A DNA stretch of 64,000 bases from Streptomyces kanamyceticus (GTDB taxonomy: Bacteria; Actinomycetota; Actinomycetes; Streptomycetales; Streptomycetaceae), in assembly GCF_008704495.1 (NCBI RefSeq), contig NZ_CP023699.1, positions 5,828,001 through 5,892,000 on the forward strand, given 5' to 3'. Positions within the stretch are counted from its first letter, which is position 1. Each line of letters opens with the position of its first letter. Shown piece after piece: positions 8,149-14,608 of this stretch. The notes beneath the pieces are model-generated. The model was not told the DNA's origin, did not search any database, and saw only the letters and a program-made list of their open reading frames with translations. Position numbers and translations under genes: made by a program.

Positions 8149-8179
8149 GCAAGACGGAAGTAGTACGCGCATGAGCAAG
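8128..8179 (+). repeat. 26-bp tandem duplication at the fruR-fruK junction
   Basis: Bases 8128-8153 and 8154-8179 are identical. Each copy carries the last codons of fruR and an ATGAGCAAG start. The first ATG (8145, overlapping the fruR TGA) therefore opens a 9-codon ORF MSKTEVVRA whose TGA overlaps the second ATG (8171), the fruK start, giving two successive ATGA couplings. Confidence 0.9.
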
Positions 8180-9145
8180 GAAGCAGCCGGTACGAGCATG
8201 ATCCTCACCGTCACCCCGAACCCCTCCCTCGACCGCACCTACGAGGTCCCCTCCCTGGACCGCGGCGAGGTCGTCCGCGCCACCGGCGACCGCATGGACC
8301 CGGGCGGCAAGGGCGTCAACGTCTCGCGGGCCGTGGCGGCGGCGGGCGTGCGGACGGTCGCCGTACTGCCGCTCGGCGGCGCGCCGGGCGCGCTGGTCGC
8401 CCAGCTCCTCGACGAACAGGGCATCGAGGCCGCCCCGGTCCCGGTCGCCGGGCAGACCCGGTCCAACATCGCGGTCGCCGAGCCGGACGGCACGCTCACG
8501 AAGATCAACGCGCCGGGCCCCGAACTCTCCGACGCGGAGCAGGAGTCGCTCCTCGCCACGGTCGGCGAACGCTCCGTCGGCGCCGAGTGGATCGCCTGCT
8601 GCGGCAGCCTGCCGCGCGGCCTGGAGCCTTCCTGGTACGCCGATCTGGTGGCCCGCGCGCACGCCGCCGGTGCCCGGATCGCCCTGGACACCTCGGGCCC
8701 CGCGCTGCTCGCCGCGCTCGCGGAGCGGCCCGACGTCGTCAAGCCGAACGCCGAGGAGCTCGCGGAGGCCGTGGGCCGCCCGCTCGCCACCGTCGGCGAC
8801 GCGGTCAAGGCGGCGGAGGAGCTGCGCGAGCGCGGCGCCCGCGCCGTACTCGCCAGCCTCGGCGCCGACGGCCAGCTCCTGGTCGACGCGTCGGGCACGT
8901 ATTTCGCGAGCGCTCCCGTCGACGCCGTGCGCAGCAACGTCGGCGCGGGTGACTCCTCGCTCGCCGGTTTCCTGATCGCGGGCGGTACGGGCCCGGCCGC
9001 GCTCGCCTCGGCCGTGGCCCACGGCGCGGCCGCCGTCCAACTCCCCGGCAGCGCCATGCCGTCCCCGTCGGACCTGGCACCGGACGCGGTCACGCTGACG
9101 GCCGAGCCCCCGCTGAACCGCCCGCTGACGGAACCCGCGTCATGA
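8171..9145 (+). CDS. fruK: 1-phosphofructokinase
   Basis: 324 residues, PfkB/ribokinase family. Seen are MILTVTPNPSLDRTYEV, GGKGVNVSRAVAAAGV (substrate region), CCGSLPRGL and the ATP/anion-hole motif NVGAGDSSLAGFLIA with the catalytic Asp. It phosphorylates the fructose 1-phosphate made by FruA to fructose 1,6-bisphosphate. I keep the ATG at 8171 because it couples by ATGA to the preceding reading frame; many homologues begin at the internal Met equivalent to 8198, which is a reasonable alternative. It is the second gene of the fructose operon. Confidence 0.9.
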   Translation: MSKEAAGTSMILTVTPNPSLDRTYEVPSLDRGEVVRATGDRMDPGGKGVNVSRAVAAAGVRTVAVLPLGGAPGALVAQLLDEQGIEAAPVPVAGQTRSNIAVAEPDGTLTKINAPGPELSDAEQESLLATVGERSVGAEWIACCGSLPRGLEPSWYADLVARAHAAGARIALDTSGPALLAALAERPDVVKPNAEELAEAVGRPLATVGDAVKAAEELRERGARAVLASLGADGQLLVDASGTYFASAPVDAVRSNVGAGDSSLAGFLIAGGTGPAALASAVAHGAAAVQLPGSAMPSPSDLAPDAVTLTAEPPLNRPLTEPAS

Positions 9146-9203
9146 ACCCCCCTCCCCGAATGTCCGCCGCCCGTTGGGCGATACGCGTGCGAAGGAGCCC
9201 GCG

Positions 9204-10769
9204 ATGACCGACATGATCACTGCGGATCTGGTCGACCTCGAACTCGACCTGTCCGCGGAAACCAAGGAAGCCGCGGCCCGTTCGCTCGCCGAGCGCATGG
9301 TGGCGCTCGGCCGGGTGACCGACCTCGAGGGGTTCCTCGCCGACGTGGCGGCCCGCGAGGCGCAGATGCCGACCGGCCTGGACGGCGGCATCGGCATTCC
9401 GCACTGCCGCAGCGCGCACGTCACCGAGCCGACCCTGGCCTTCGGCCGGTCGGCCCGTGGCATCGACTTCGGCGCCCCGGACGGCCCCGCCGACCTGATC
9501 TTCCTGATCGCGGCTCCCGCGGGCGCGGACGACGCGCACCTGACGATCCTCTCGTCGCTGGCGCGGCAGTTGATGGACGGGGAGTTCACGGGGGCGCTGC
9601 GGGGCGCCGCCGACGCGGAGTCGGCGGCGGCACTGATCCGGGGCGACGAGCCCGCTACTGCTGTGGGCAGCAGTTCCGCTGGGGCGGAACGGGTGGGCAC
9701 AGCCCCCGGTGCGGAGCAAGATGACGATGGCACAAGCCCCGGCGCGGCCGACCCCTTCAGAATCGTCGCCGTCACCTCCTGCCCCACGGGCATCGCCCAC
9801 ACCTACATGGCCGCCGAGTCCCTGGAGAACGCGGCCCGCGCCGCAGGCGTGGAGATCACGGTCGAGACCCAGGGCTCGGCCGGTTTCACGCGCCTGGACC
9901 CCGCCGTCATCGCCGCCGCGGACGCCGTGGTCTTCGCCCACGACGTCCCCGTCAGGGACAAGCCCCGCTTCGCGGGCAAGCCCACCGTCGACGTAGGAGT
10001 GAAGGCGGGCATCAACCGCCCCGCCGAACTCATCGCGGAGGCGCGGGAGAAGGCGGCCAGGGGCGAGACCACAGCGCCGACGGGCCCCACCCCGGTGGAA
10101 GGCACCGGCGACGAGGGCGACGGCTACGGCACCAAGCTCCGCAAGTGGCTGATGTCCGGCGTCAGCTACATGGTCCCGTTCGTGGCCGCGGGCGGCCTCC
10201 TGATCGCCCTGGGCTTCGCCATCGGCGGCTGGAAGATCGACAAGGCTCCGTCCGTCGCCGAGCACTTCATCTGGACGGACCACACCAGCTGGGCCGCGCT
10301 CCTGTTCCAGATCGGCGGCCTCGCCTTCGCCTTCCTCGTCCCGGTCCTGGCCGGTTACATCGCGTACGGAATGGCCGACAGGCCCGGCCTCGTCCCCGGA
10401 TTCGTCGGCGGCTCGGTCGCGGTCACCATCAACGCCGGTTTCCTCGGCGGCCTCGCCGCCGGTCTGATCGCGGGCGCCGTGGTGCTGGGCATCCAGCGGG
10501 TCAGGATCCCCGCGGTACTGCGCGGCATCATGCCGGTCGTGGTGATCCCGCTGATCTCGTCGGCGGTCGTCGGCTTCCTGATGTTCCTCGTCGTGGGCAA
10601 GCCGATCGCGTCCCTGCAGAGCGCGTTGACGGACTGGCTGGAGGGCCTCTCCGGTGCCAACGCGATCATCCTCGGCGTCATCCTCGGCCTGATGATGTGC
10701 TTCGACCTCGGCGGACCAATGGTGTCCAGAGGCACATCAGGGCGAGTTCTAGGGAGTACACAGGTCTGA
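9204..10769 (+). CDS. fruA: Fructose PTS EIIABC component, 5' part, interrupted by the integrated element
   Basis: The ATG at 9204 has GAAGGAG at 9191-9197. Domains in order are EIIA (about 1-145; active His in IGIPHCRSAHV), a linker, EIIB (about 175-275; phospho-Cys in AVTSCPTGIAHTYMAAESL) and the first half of membrane EIIC (from SGVSYMVPFVAAGGLL). The reading matches the family to CFDLGGP, then at 10713-10717 enters element DNA (MVSRGTSGRV) and stops at 10769. The missing C-terminal EIIC resumes at 22486. The truncated EIIC is unlikely to transport fructose. The EIIA-EIIB linker contains a dispersed repeat (9661). Confidence 0.9.
   Translation: MTDMITADLVDLELDLSAETKEAAARSLAERMVALGRVTDLEGFLADVAAREAQMPTGLDGGIGIPHCRSAHVTEPTLAFGRSARGIDFGAPDGPADLIFLIAAPAGADDAHLTILSSLARQLMDGEFTGALRGAADAESAAALIRGDEPATAVGSSSAGAERVGTAPGAEQDDDGTSPGAADPFRIVAVTSCPTGIAHTYMAAESLENAARAAGVEITVETQGSAGFTRLDPAVIAAADAVVFAHDVPVRDKPRFAGKPTVDVGVKAGINRPAELIAEAREKAARGETTAPTGPTPVEGTGDEGDGYGTKLRKWLMSGVSYMVPFVAAGGLLIALGFAIGGWKIDKAPSVAEHFIWTDHTSWAALLFQIGGLAFAFLVPVLAGYIAYGMADRPGLVPGFVGGSVAVTINAGFLGGLAAGLIAGAVVLGIQRVRIPAVLRGIMPVVVIPLISSAVVGFLMFLVVGKPIASLQSALTDWLEGLSGANAIILGVILGLMMCFDLGGPMVSRGTSGRVLGSTQV
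9661..9710 (+). repeat. Dispersed hairpin repeat embedded in the fruA EIIA-EIIB linker
   Basis: The segment holds CTGTGGGCAG, then the hairpin GTTCCGC/GCGGAAC (9673-9679 with 9684-9690), then GGGTGGGCACAGCCCCCGG. A near-identical copy is intergenic at 28228. Here it is translated in frame as a Gly/Ser/Ala linker. I recognise the sequence as a common Streptomyces intergenic repeat. Confidence 0.7.
10704..10738. other. attL site
   Basis: fruA sequence reads to GGCGGACC (10710-10717), followed by element arm DNA. The element half-site ends with GCACATC at 10732-10738, 14 bases from the core. The presumed crossover dinucleotide is GG at 10713-10714. Confidence 0.75.
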
Positions 10770-10827
10770 CGAGTGGCCGCATCCCGTCGCTGCAAGCCCC
10801 TGACGACGAACTTGGCGCACGGTAAAA

Positions 10828-10848
10828 CCCCCGGCGTGATGCCGGGGG
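10828..10848 (-). terminator. Terminator of the XRE-DUF397 operon
   Basis: Perfect 8-bp stem CCCCCGGC/GCCGGGGG with a GTGAT loop. On the minus strand it is followed by TTTTAC, as expected for an intrinsic terminator, 39 bases after the DUF397 stop. Confidence 0.75.
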
Positions 10849-10886
10849 CTTGTGACCATTGCCCTCTGCGTAGGGCACGGACAGTT

Positions 10887-11060
10887 CTAGCGCTGCGTGG
10901 CGTCTATGAAGGCACCCCATGCCGCAGTACCGAAGGCGAGCGCCGGACCCGTCTCGTTGTCCTTCGTGTCACGCACCATGACCGTCTTCGGGTCGGTGGC
11001 AACCTCAACACAGTTGTCGTTGTTGCCGCTGTATGTGCTCTTATGCCAATTGGGTGTCAT
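10887..11060 (-). CDS. DUF397 family small protein
   Basis: 57 residues: MTPNWHKSTYSGNNDNCVEV then DPKTVMVRDTKDNETGPALA and FGTAAWGAFIDATQR. The W-KSTYSGN-NCVEVA and VRDTKD patterns are those of DUF397, small proteins encoded beside XRE/DUF5753 regulators throughout Streptomyces and often considered partners or antagonists of that regulator. Its ATG overlaps the TGA of the upstream regulator (ATGA), so the two are translationally coupled. It is the leftmost gene of the element and ends before a terminator. Confidence 0.88.
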   Translation of the reverse strand: MTPNWHKSTYSGNNDNCVEVATDPKTVMVRDTKDNETGPALAFGTAAWGAFIDATQR

Positions 11061-11866
11061 CTGTGCTTCTCCAGTGCGTTCCGCATGAGCTCTGCTGACT
11101 CGTTGGTCCCCAGGGCGTCAGAGTGCAGCCGATCATAGATCCTCTGCCAGTTGTCGACGTTGCCCGGTTCCTCGAAGAACGCGCCGGTGTTGAACCCTTC
11201 CGAGTACGCCGCGCGTTCGCCATCCGGCATGGTCAGCAGACTGAACGAGCCGGGGATGCATGGCTTCGTCGCCGGTAGTACCTGAATGTTGATGAACGGG
11301 CGCTGCATCGAGGTAAGTAGATGCTCTATCTGTGCCGCCATCGTCTCTACAGACCCTTGCACGCGGTTGAGGGCGGTTTCATCTAGTAGCACCCACAGCC
11401 ATGGTGGCTCTTCCCGCTCAAAAATCTCTTGGCGTTCCATGCGTCGCGCGACGCTGTCGGCAAGGTCTCTACTACCGTCGGGGACGCCGAGACTCATGAT
11501 TGCGTTCGCGTACTCCGCCGTCTGCAACAGGCCTGGGACGGTCAGCGAGAACTCGTGGATAGTGCGCGCGCTTTGTTGTCGCTGAAGGAACGTCTGTGCG
11601 TAGTCCTGGAAGCCGGACATGCCAACGAAGTGCCACAGTTCCACAAGAGTGCCGTTGAGACCCAAGATCGCGTCAAGTTGCTGCGTCATCCGGAGACTTG
11701 GGGGATCGGTTGCGTTCTCGATCTGGGAGATCCGGTTTTGCTTGGTCGGGATTTTTGCGGCTAGCTGCGCCTGTGTCCAACCCAGCACTTCGCGCCCCTT
11801 CTTGACCCTGTACCCGAGTAGGTGAGCCACAGAGGTTGTGGGGTCAAGTTGATTCGCAGCTGGCAT
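11057..11866 (-). CDS. XRE family regulator with DUF5753 domain
   Basis: 269 residues from the ATG at 11866, chosen because TGGAG lies six bases upstream; two earlier in-frame ATGs lack a site. The N-terminal Cro/CI-type helix-turn-helix (about 15-65) reads VKKGREVLGWTQAQLAAKIP and KQNRISQIENATDPPS. The C-terminal DUF5753 region includes VPGLLQTAEYANAIMS, LDETALNR and INIQVLPATKPCIPGSFSLL. The family includes WhiJ-like developmental regulators paired with DUF397 proteins. It is probably cargo affecting host development or the element's own state; that role is inference. Confidence 0.85.
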   Translation of the reverse strand: MPAANQLDPTTSVAHLLGYRVKKGREVLGWTQAQLAAKIPTKQNRISQIENATDPPSLRMTQQLDAILGLNGTLVELWHFVGMSGFQDYAQTFLQRQQSARTIHEFSLTVPGLLQTAEYANAIMSLGVPDGSRDLADSVARRMERQEIFEREEPPWLWVLLDETALNRVQGSVETMAAQIEHLLTSMQRPFINIQVLPATKPCIPGSFSLLTMPDGERAAYSEGFNTGAFFEEPGNVDNWQRIYDRLHSDALGTNESAELMRNALEKHR

Positions 11867-11983
11867 GATCATCTCCATATCAAGGGCTCCGTGTTGATAC
11901 CGCTACCCCTAGTCACCCTGGTTGGAACGGGCCAAGCTCGAACCAGAACAGCGACAGGTCAACTAGGCACCAAGGACCGGTAG

Positions 11984-12175
11984 ATGACGGCACAGTCAGT
12001 CATGGATCAACTTGTCTGGGACGCGTCACGTGATCGCGTGGGCAAGGTCGTTGGTCGTGAATGCGGGTTGTTCCTACTCCGCTCCCTCGGTGGTGGCGAG
12101 GAATGGGAAGCGTCTCTTGGTGACCTTGCGAACGTCAGCTTGACAGATGCTCCCAAGGGAGGTGGCAGCAAGTGA
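11984..12175 (+). CDS. Small hypothetical protein of the element
   Basis: 63 residues, MTAQSVMDQLVWDASRDRVG then KVVGRECGLFLLRSLGGGEE, no family recognised. It is the first of three genes linked by overlapping stop and start codons (12172-12175 GTGA, 12531-12534 GTGA). It is divergent from the XRE regulator with 117 bases between starts, so that region may be controlled by it. Confidence 0.6.
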   Translation: MTAQSVMDQLVWDASRDRVGKVVGRECGLFLLRSLGGGEEWEASLGDLANVSLTDAPKGGGSK

Positions 12176-12534
12176 CCGATGCGACGGAGTTCGATTCCGG
12201 TGAAATCGTGGTGGACACGACGCGGGCAAAGATCGTTAAGGTCGCTGGTGAGGGCGGCTCAGGCACGCTGGTCGTGATGCGACCCTCCGGCCTCGCGTGG
12301 GTTGTGGGTGCCGAAGACCTCCGGTACGCGACAGAAGTTGAGCGTCGGGACTGGGATCTCACGGTTCGGATGCTCGGCGGCATGAAGGGCAGCAGGCGGC
12401 TCCCCGCACCGGTTCCATGCTGTGACCACTGCGGGGCGCTCCAATCGGAGCGTGCCAGTCTGCTTGCGCGCAACGAATCAACCGACAAGATCGACGAGCA
12501 AATGGTTGTGCACGCCGCTAGGGCCCACCCGTGA
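12172..12534 (+). CDS. Hypothetical protein with CxxC motif
   Basis: 120 residues from a GTG that overlaps the previous TGA, with AAGGGAGG at 12155-12162. The sequence has a beta-rich N-terminal half (GEIVVDTTRAKIVKVAGEGG, WVVGAEDLRYATEVER) and CCDHCGALQ near residue 83, resembling half of a zinc ribbon. No family is recognised. Coupling to both neighbours suggests one functional unit. Confidence 0.65.
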   Translation: MTDATEFDSGEIVVDTTRAKIVKVAGEGGSGTLVVMRPSGLAWVVGAEDLRYATEVERRDWDLTVRMLGGMKGSRRLPAPVPCCDHCGALQSERASLLARNESTDKIDEQMVVHAARAHP

Positions 12535-12668
12535 CCACGCGGAAGGGGCGGCCTCGCAGGCTCGACCCGGACGGCGCCATCGTGAGCGGCCTTCTCGTCC
12601 TGATGGGGTGTGGATCAATCGCCTTCTTGGTCTACCTCATCGCGACGAACCAGATAGGCACTCGGTGA
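12531..12668 (+). CDS. Small single-pass membrane protein
   Basis: 45 residues from a GTG overlapping the preceding TGA: VTTRKGRPRRLDPDGAIVSG then LLVLMGCGSIAFLVYLIATN. A basic N-terminus precedes one hydrophobic helix of about 20 residues. The function is unknown. The overlap-coupled position after two element genes supports it being real. Confidence 0.55.
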   Translation: MTTRKGRPRRLDPDGAIVSGLLVLMGCGSIAFLVYLIATNQIGTR

Positions 12669-12685
12669 TCGTTTAAAAACAGACT

Positions 12686-12738
12686 CCACCCCTGGCCGTT
12701 GCTTGACCGTGGATAGCAGCCGCTTCGGCTGGGGGTGG
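12686..12738. repeat. Stem-loop element copy A
   Basis: CCACCCC (12686-12692) pairs with GGGGTGG (12732-12738). The interior reads TGGCCGTTGCTTGACCGTGG and ends with an AGCCG/CGGCT hairpin. A related element with the same closing stem and a similar interior occurs at 13510. Confidence 0.5.
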
Positions 12739-12758
12739 TCCAATCAGGTATAGGGAAC

Positions 12759-13181
12759 GTGCCCAAAATCAGTGATAAGCAGGCTGCTGCCATGAAGCGT
12801 CGATATGAGGTCGACAAGCAGTCGTCGCAGCAGATAGCGAGAGAGTTTGGGTTCAGTCGCGAAGGCGTAGCGAAAAAGCTTCGTCGAATGGGCACTAAAT
12901 TTCGCTCGGTCGGTAAGCCTGCCCTCTCTAAGGATGACGCGAAGTCTCGGGCCATGGCTACGCGCTATTACCGGGATGGGCTGACGCAGAGGGAGGTGGC
13001 CGCAGAGTTCGGTGTACATAACTCCACGGTCAGCAGGCGGATTGCTCACCTGAAGCCACCTACTGACTCCGAGTCCTTCCTGTTGGGCGGTGAGGTTGAG
13101 ACAAGAGGCGACAGCGAGAGGAGTGGCCATGTCAGTATCGGAACTGCTGAGTCTGATCGTGCAGCGAGGGGGCAAAGTTGA
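12759..13181 (+). CDS. Double helix-turn-helix DNA-binding protein of the element
   Basis: About 140 residues from the GTG at 12759 (VPKISDKQAAAMKRRYEVDK); an in-frame GTG at 12735 is possible but overlaps the stem of a hairpin. Two homeodomain-like helix-turn-helix units are visible: SSQQIAREFGFSREGVAKKL (about 23-42) and LTQREVAAEFGVHNSTVSRR (about 73-92). Such paired motifs occur in resolvase-like and transposase-linked DNA-binding proteins, but no catalytic domain is present. The C-terminus overlaps the next gene by 53 bases. It probably regulates the element. Confidence 0.65.
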   Translation: MPKISDKQAAAMKRRYEVDKQSSQQIAREFGFSREGVAKKLRRMGTKFRSVGKPALSKDDAKSRAMATRYYRDGLTQREVAAEFGVHNSTVSRRIAHLKPPTDSESFLLGGEVETRGDSERSGHVSIGTAESDRAARGQS

Positions 13182-13365
13182 CCCGGAGTCGTGTCTTCAG
13201 TGCGCGACGCTGCGTAAGAAGATTCGGGCGGCCGACCGAAGTAGGGATCTGAGGAGTGCCCGCGAGGTTGTCTTAGCCATGGCAGTGCACAAGACCTATG
13301 GACATCCGGAGGACGGTCGTTCCGTCGGAACTGACGTCAGTCTTAGAGCGCCAAGGGTCCTGTAG
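13129..13365 (+). CDS. Small hypothetical protein of the element
   Basis: 78 residues from the ATG at 13129, which has GAGAGGAG five bases upstream (MSVSELLSLIVQRGGKVDPE, CLQCATLRKKIRAADRSRDL). It has a CLQC pair and a basic helical middle. No family is recognised. Leu49 is a TTA codon (13273-13275), so full expression may need the bldA tRNA. It overlaps the preceding helix-turn-helix gene and ends 10 bases before the tRNA-like sequence. Confidence 0.55.
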   Translation: MSVSELLSLIVQRGGKVDPESCLQCATLRKKIRAADRSRDLRSAREVVLAMAVHKTYGHPEDGRSVGTDVSLRAPRVL

Positions 13366-13375
13366 GCGCTCTCTA

Positions 13376-13471
13376 TCCCTTGTAGCTCAATGTGGAAGAG
13401 TCTGAACGTAGGGGTATTGGAATCGCACCCCGGGGCGTTCGGGGATCTCGGTTCGACTCCGAGTAATGGAC
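13376..13471 (+). tRNA. tRNA-like gene with expanded or atypical anticodon arm
   Basis: Acceptor TCCCTTG (13376-13382) pairs with TAATGGA (13464-13470), with one C-T mismatch and a terminal G-T. U8/A9 are present. The D arm is GCTC/GAGT (13385-13388, 13398-13401) with A14, R15, GG and A21. The T arm is CTCGG TTCGACT CCGAG (13447-13463) with a perfect TTCGANN loop. The middle is abnormal. TGAAC/GTTCG (13403-13407, 13437-13441) encloses a 29-base loop instead of 7. Alternatively CCCCG/CGGGG (13428-13432, 13440-13444) forms a class II variable arm, with TTGGAAT (anticodon GGA) in a poorly paired anticodon arm. No CCA is encoded. It may be a tRNA-like RNA or a decayed tRNA. Confidence 0.5.
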
Positions 13472-13504
13472 TTCCCCCTCGGTCGTCGGCGATCGAGGGG
13501 GAAG
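13471..13504 (+). terminator. Strong hairpin immediately after the tRNA-like sequence
   Basis: Perfect 11-bp stem, CTTCCCCCTCG (13471-13481) with CGAGGGGGAAG (13494-13504), and a 12-base loop. It abuts the acceptor end of the tRNA-like sequence and could terminate or help process its transcript. Confidence 0.6.
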
Positions 13505-13509
13505 CGATA

Positions 13510-13555
13510 CCACCCCCGGCAGTTGCTGACGGTTCCCGGTTCCGGCTGGGGGTGG
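13510..13555. repeat. Stem-loop element copy B
   Basis: CCACCCCC (13510-13517) pairs with GGGGGTGG (13548-13555). The interior GGCAGTTGCTGACGGTT resembles copy A at 12686 (GGCCGTTGCTTGACCGT) and both end in a TTCGGCT-like segment, so the two appear related in sequence as well as fold. Confidence 0.5.
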
Positions 13556-13604
13556 ACAACCTTCTTGTAGCTCAAGCCCCGGGCTACTAGCGGCACCCTC
13601 AACC

Positions 13605-13635
13605 GCCCCGTCAGTACCCCCCGTGCTGACGGGGC
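13605..13635. other. Hairpin in the non-coding region 13366-13905
   Basis: GCCCCGTCAG (13605-13614) pairs with CTGACGGGGC (13626-13635), loop 11. Downstream, AGAGGGG/CCCCTCT (13682-13688, 13699-13705) forms another. No convincing gene lies between 13366 and 13905. The stretch is the tRNA-like sequence plus consecutive hairpins and then the operator at 13783. Confidence 0.5.
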
Positions 13636-13782
13636 TTCCTCCGTGCAGGTCCAAGCCCCTGGCCACCGCGTAAGTGAGAGGAGAGGGGCTCCAACTCGCC
13701 CCTCTTGCCCTCGCCCCCGTCGAACGCGGTCGTTCTGTGCTGGCCACCGATCTCTAACGGCACTTTCAAGGAGACCCCCCCC

Positions 13783-13810
13783 AACCACAGAACCGGTTAT
13801 GTGGTTGACC
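13783..13810 (+). promoter_or_regulatory. KorSA-type operator and -35 box before the SH3 gene
   Basis: 13783-13806 is a 24-bp palindrome with one mismatch, built on ACCGGTTATGTGG. It shares AACCGGTTATGTGG with the perfect palindrome at 16495. TTGACC (13805-13810), a plausible -35, overlaps its right end, and GTGGTTGAC recurs at 16456. This fits repression by the GntR protein encoded at 15564. Confidence 0.6.
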
Positions 13811-13905
13811 CATAGGTTGCGAGTGTTCGATGCTGGCCACTCAACCGGATGAGTCGCTGACCGTCGGTCGGCGGCTCGTCTCAACTCAACCTGAGAGGTC
13901 GTCAG

Positions 13906-14316
13906 ATGATGGGAACCAAGCTGCGGACGCTGATCGTTTCCGGTGCGCTGGTGGCGGGTGTCGGCATGACGGGGGCGGCGGTCGCCTCGGCTGCGCCGCT
14001 GCCGGGGCCGGATGGTGTCGGCTCGTCGCGCAACAGTGCTCCGTCCGGGCATGAGAGGAGTGCCTACTCCTCCGGTGGCAAGGCCAAGCGCGGTGACGTC
14101 GCTTCGGTGACGGTGGACGGTTTGCGGGTGCGCACAGGGCCCGGCACGTCCCGGCGCATCCTGGGGCAGTTATACGAGGGTGAACGCGTGACGCTGATCG
14201 GGGCGCGACAGGACAAGCGCGGGCAGATATGGCACCGCGTGGTCCTCAAGCGGCACTCGGCGGGCGGGCTGCCGCGCGGGTTCAAGGGCTGGGTGACCGC
14301 CGCGTATCTGTACTGA
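13906..14316 (+). CDS. Secreted SH3b-domain protein
   Basis: 136 residues. GAGAGG lies seven bases before the ATG at 13906. There is a signal peptide (basic MMGTKLRTL, hydrophobic core, ASAAP cleavage region near residue 29) and a bacterial SH3-like fold (about 65-136: VTVDGLRVRTGPGTSRRILG, YEGERVTLIGARQDKRGQIW, GWVTAAYLY). SH3b domains commonly bind cell-wall peptides. Leu89 is TTA (14170-14172), a bldA-dependent codon. A palindromic operator precedes it and a strong terminator follows, so it is a single unit probably repressed by the KorSA-like protein. Confidence 0.8.
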   Translation: MMGTKLRTLIVSGALVAGVGMTGAAVASAAPLPGPDGVGSSRNSAPSGHERSAYSSGGKAKRGDVASVTVDGLRVRTGPGTSRRILGQLYEGERVTLIGARQDKRGQIWHRVVLKRHSAGGLPRGFKGWVTAAYLY

Positions 14317-14350
14317 GCGATCCGCTCTGGCCGTGTGGCTGGGTGAGTTG

Positions 14351-14382
14351 GGCCCCCTCTCTGCTGCGGCGGAGAGGGGGCC
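14351..14382 (+). terminator. Terminator after the SH3 gene
   Basis: Perfect 11-bp stem GGCCCCCTCTC/GAGAGGGGGCC with a 10-base loop, 35 bases after the stop codon. The rest of 14317-14608 shows no supportable gene. Confidence 0.75.
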
Positions 14383-14608
14383 TGCGCCGTGAGTGCGTCA
14401 CGGGCGCTCGACATATGCCACGAGAACGGACGTTTGCATCTTGATTTGCAATTGAGTACTCCAACCTACTGCGTTGCAGGGTGACCGCGCGTAGCATCTG
14501 GGGCGCGGTACGGATGACATGCCGCCCAATTCCGGGCGGACGTGGGCCACTTGCGCCACTCTGCGCAAGGTCGGCGAGACCCTGAGGGCCTGACCAGGGA
14601 GGGTGCAA

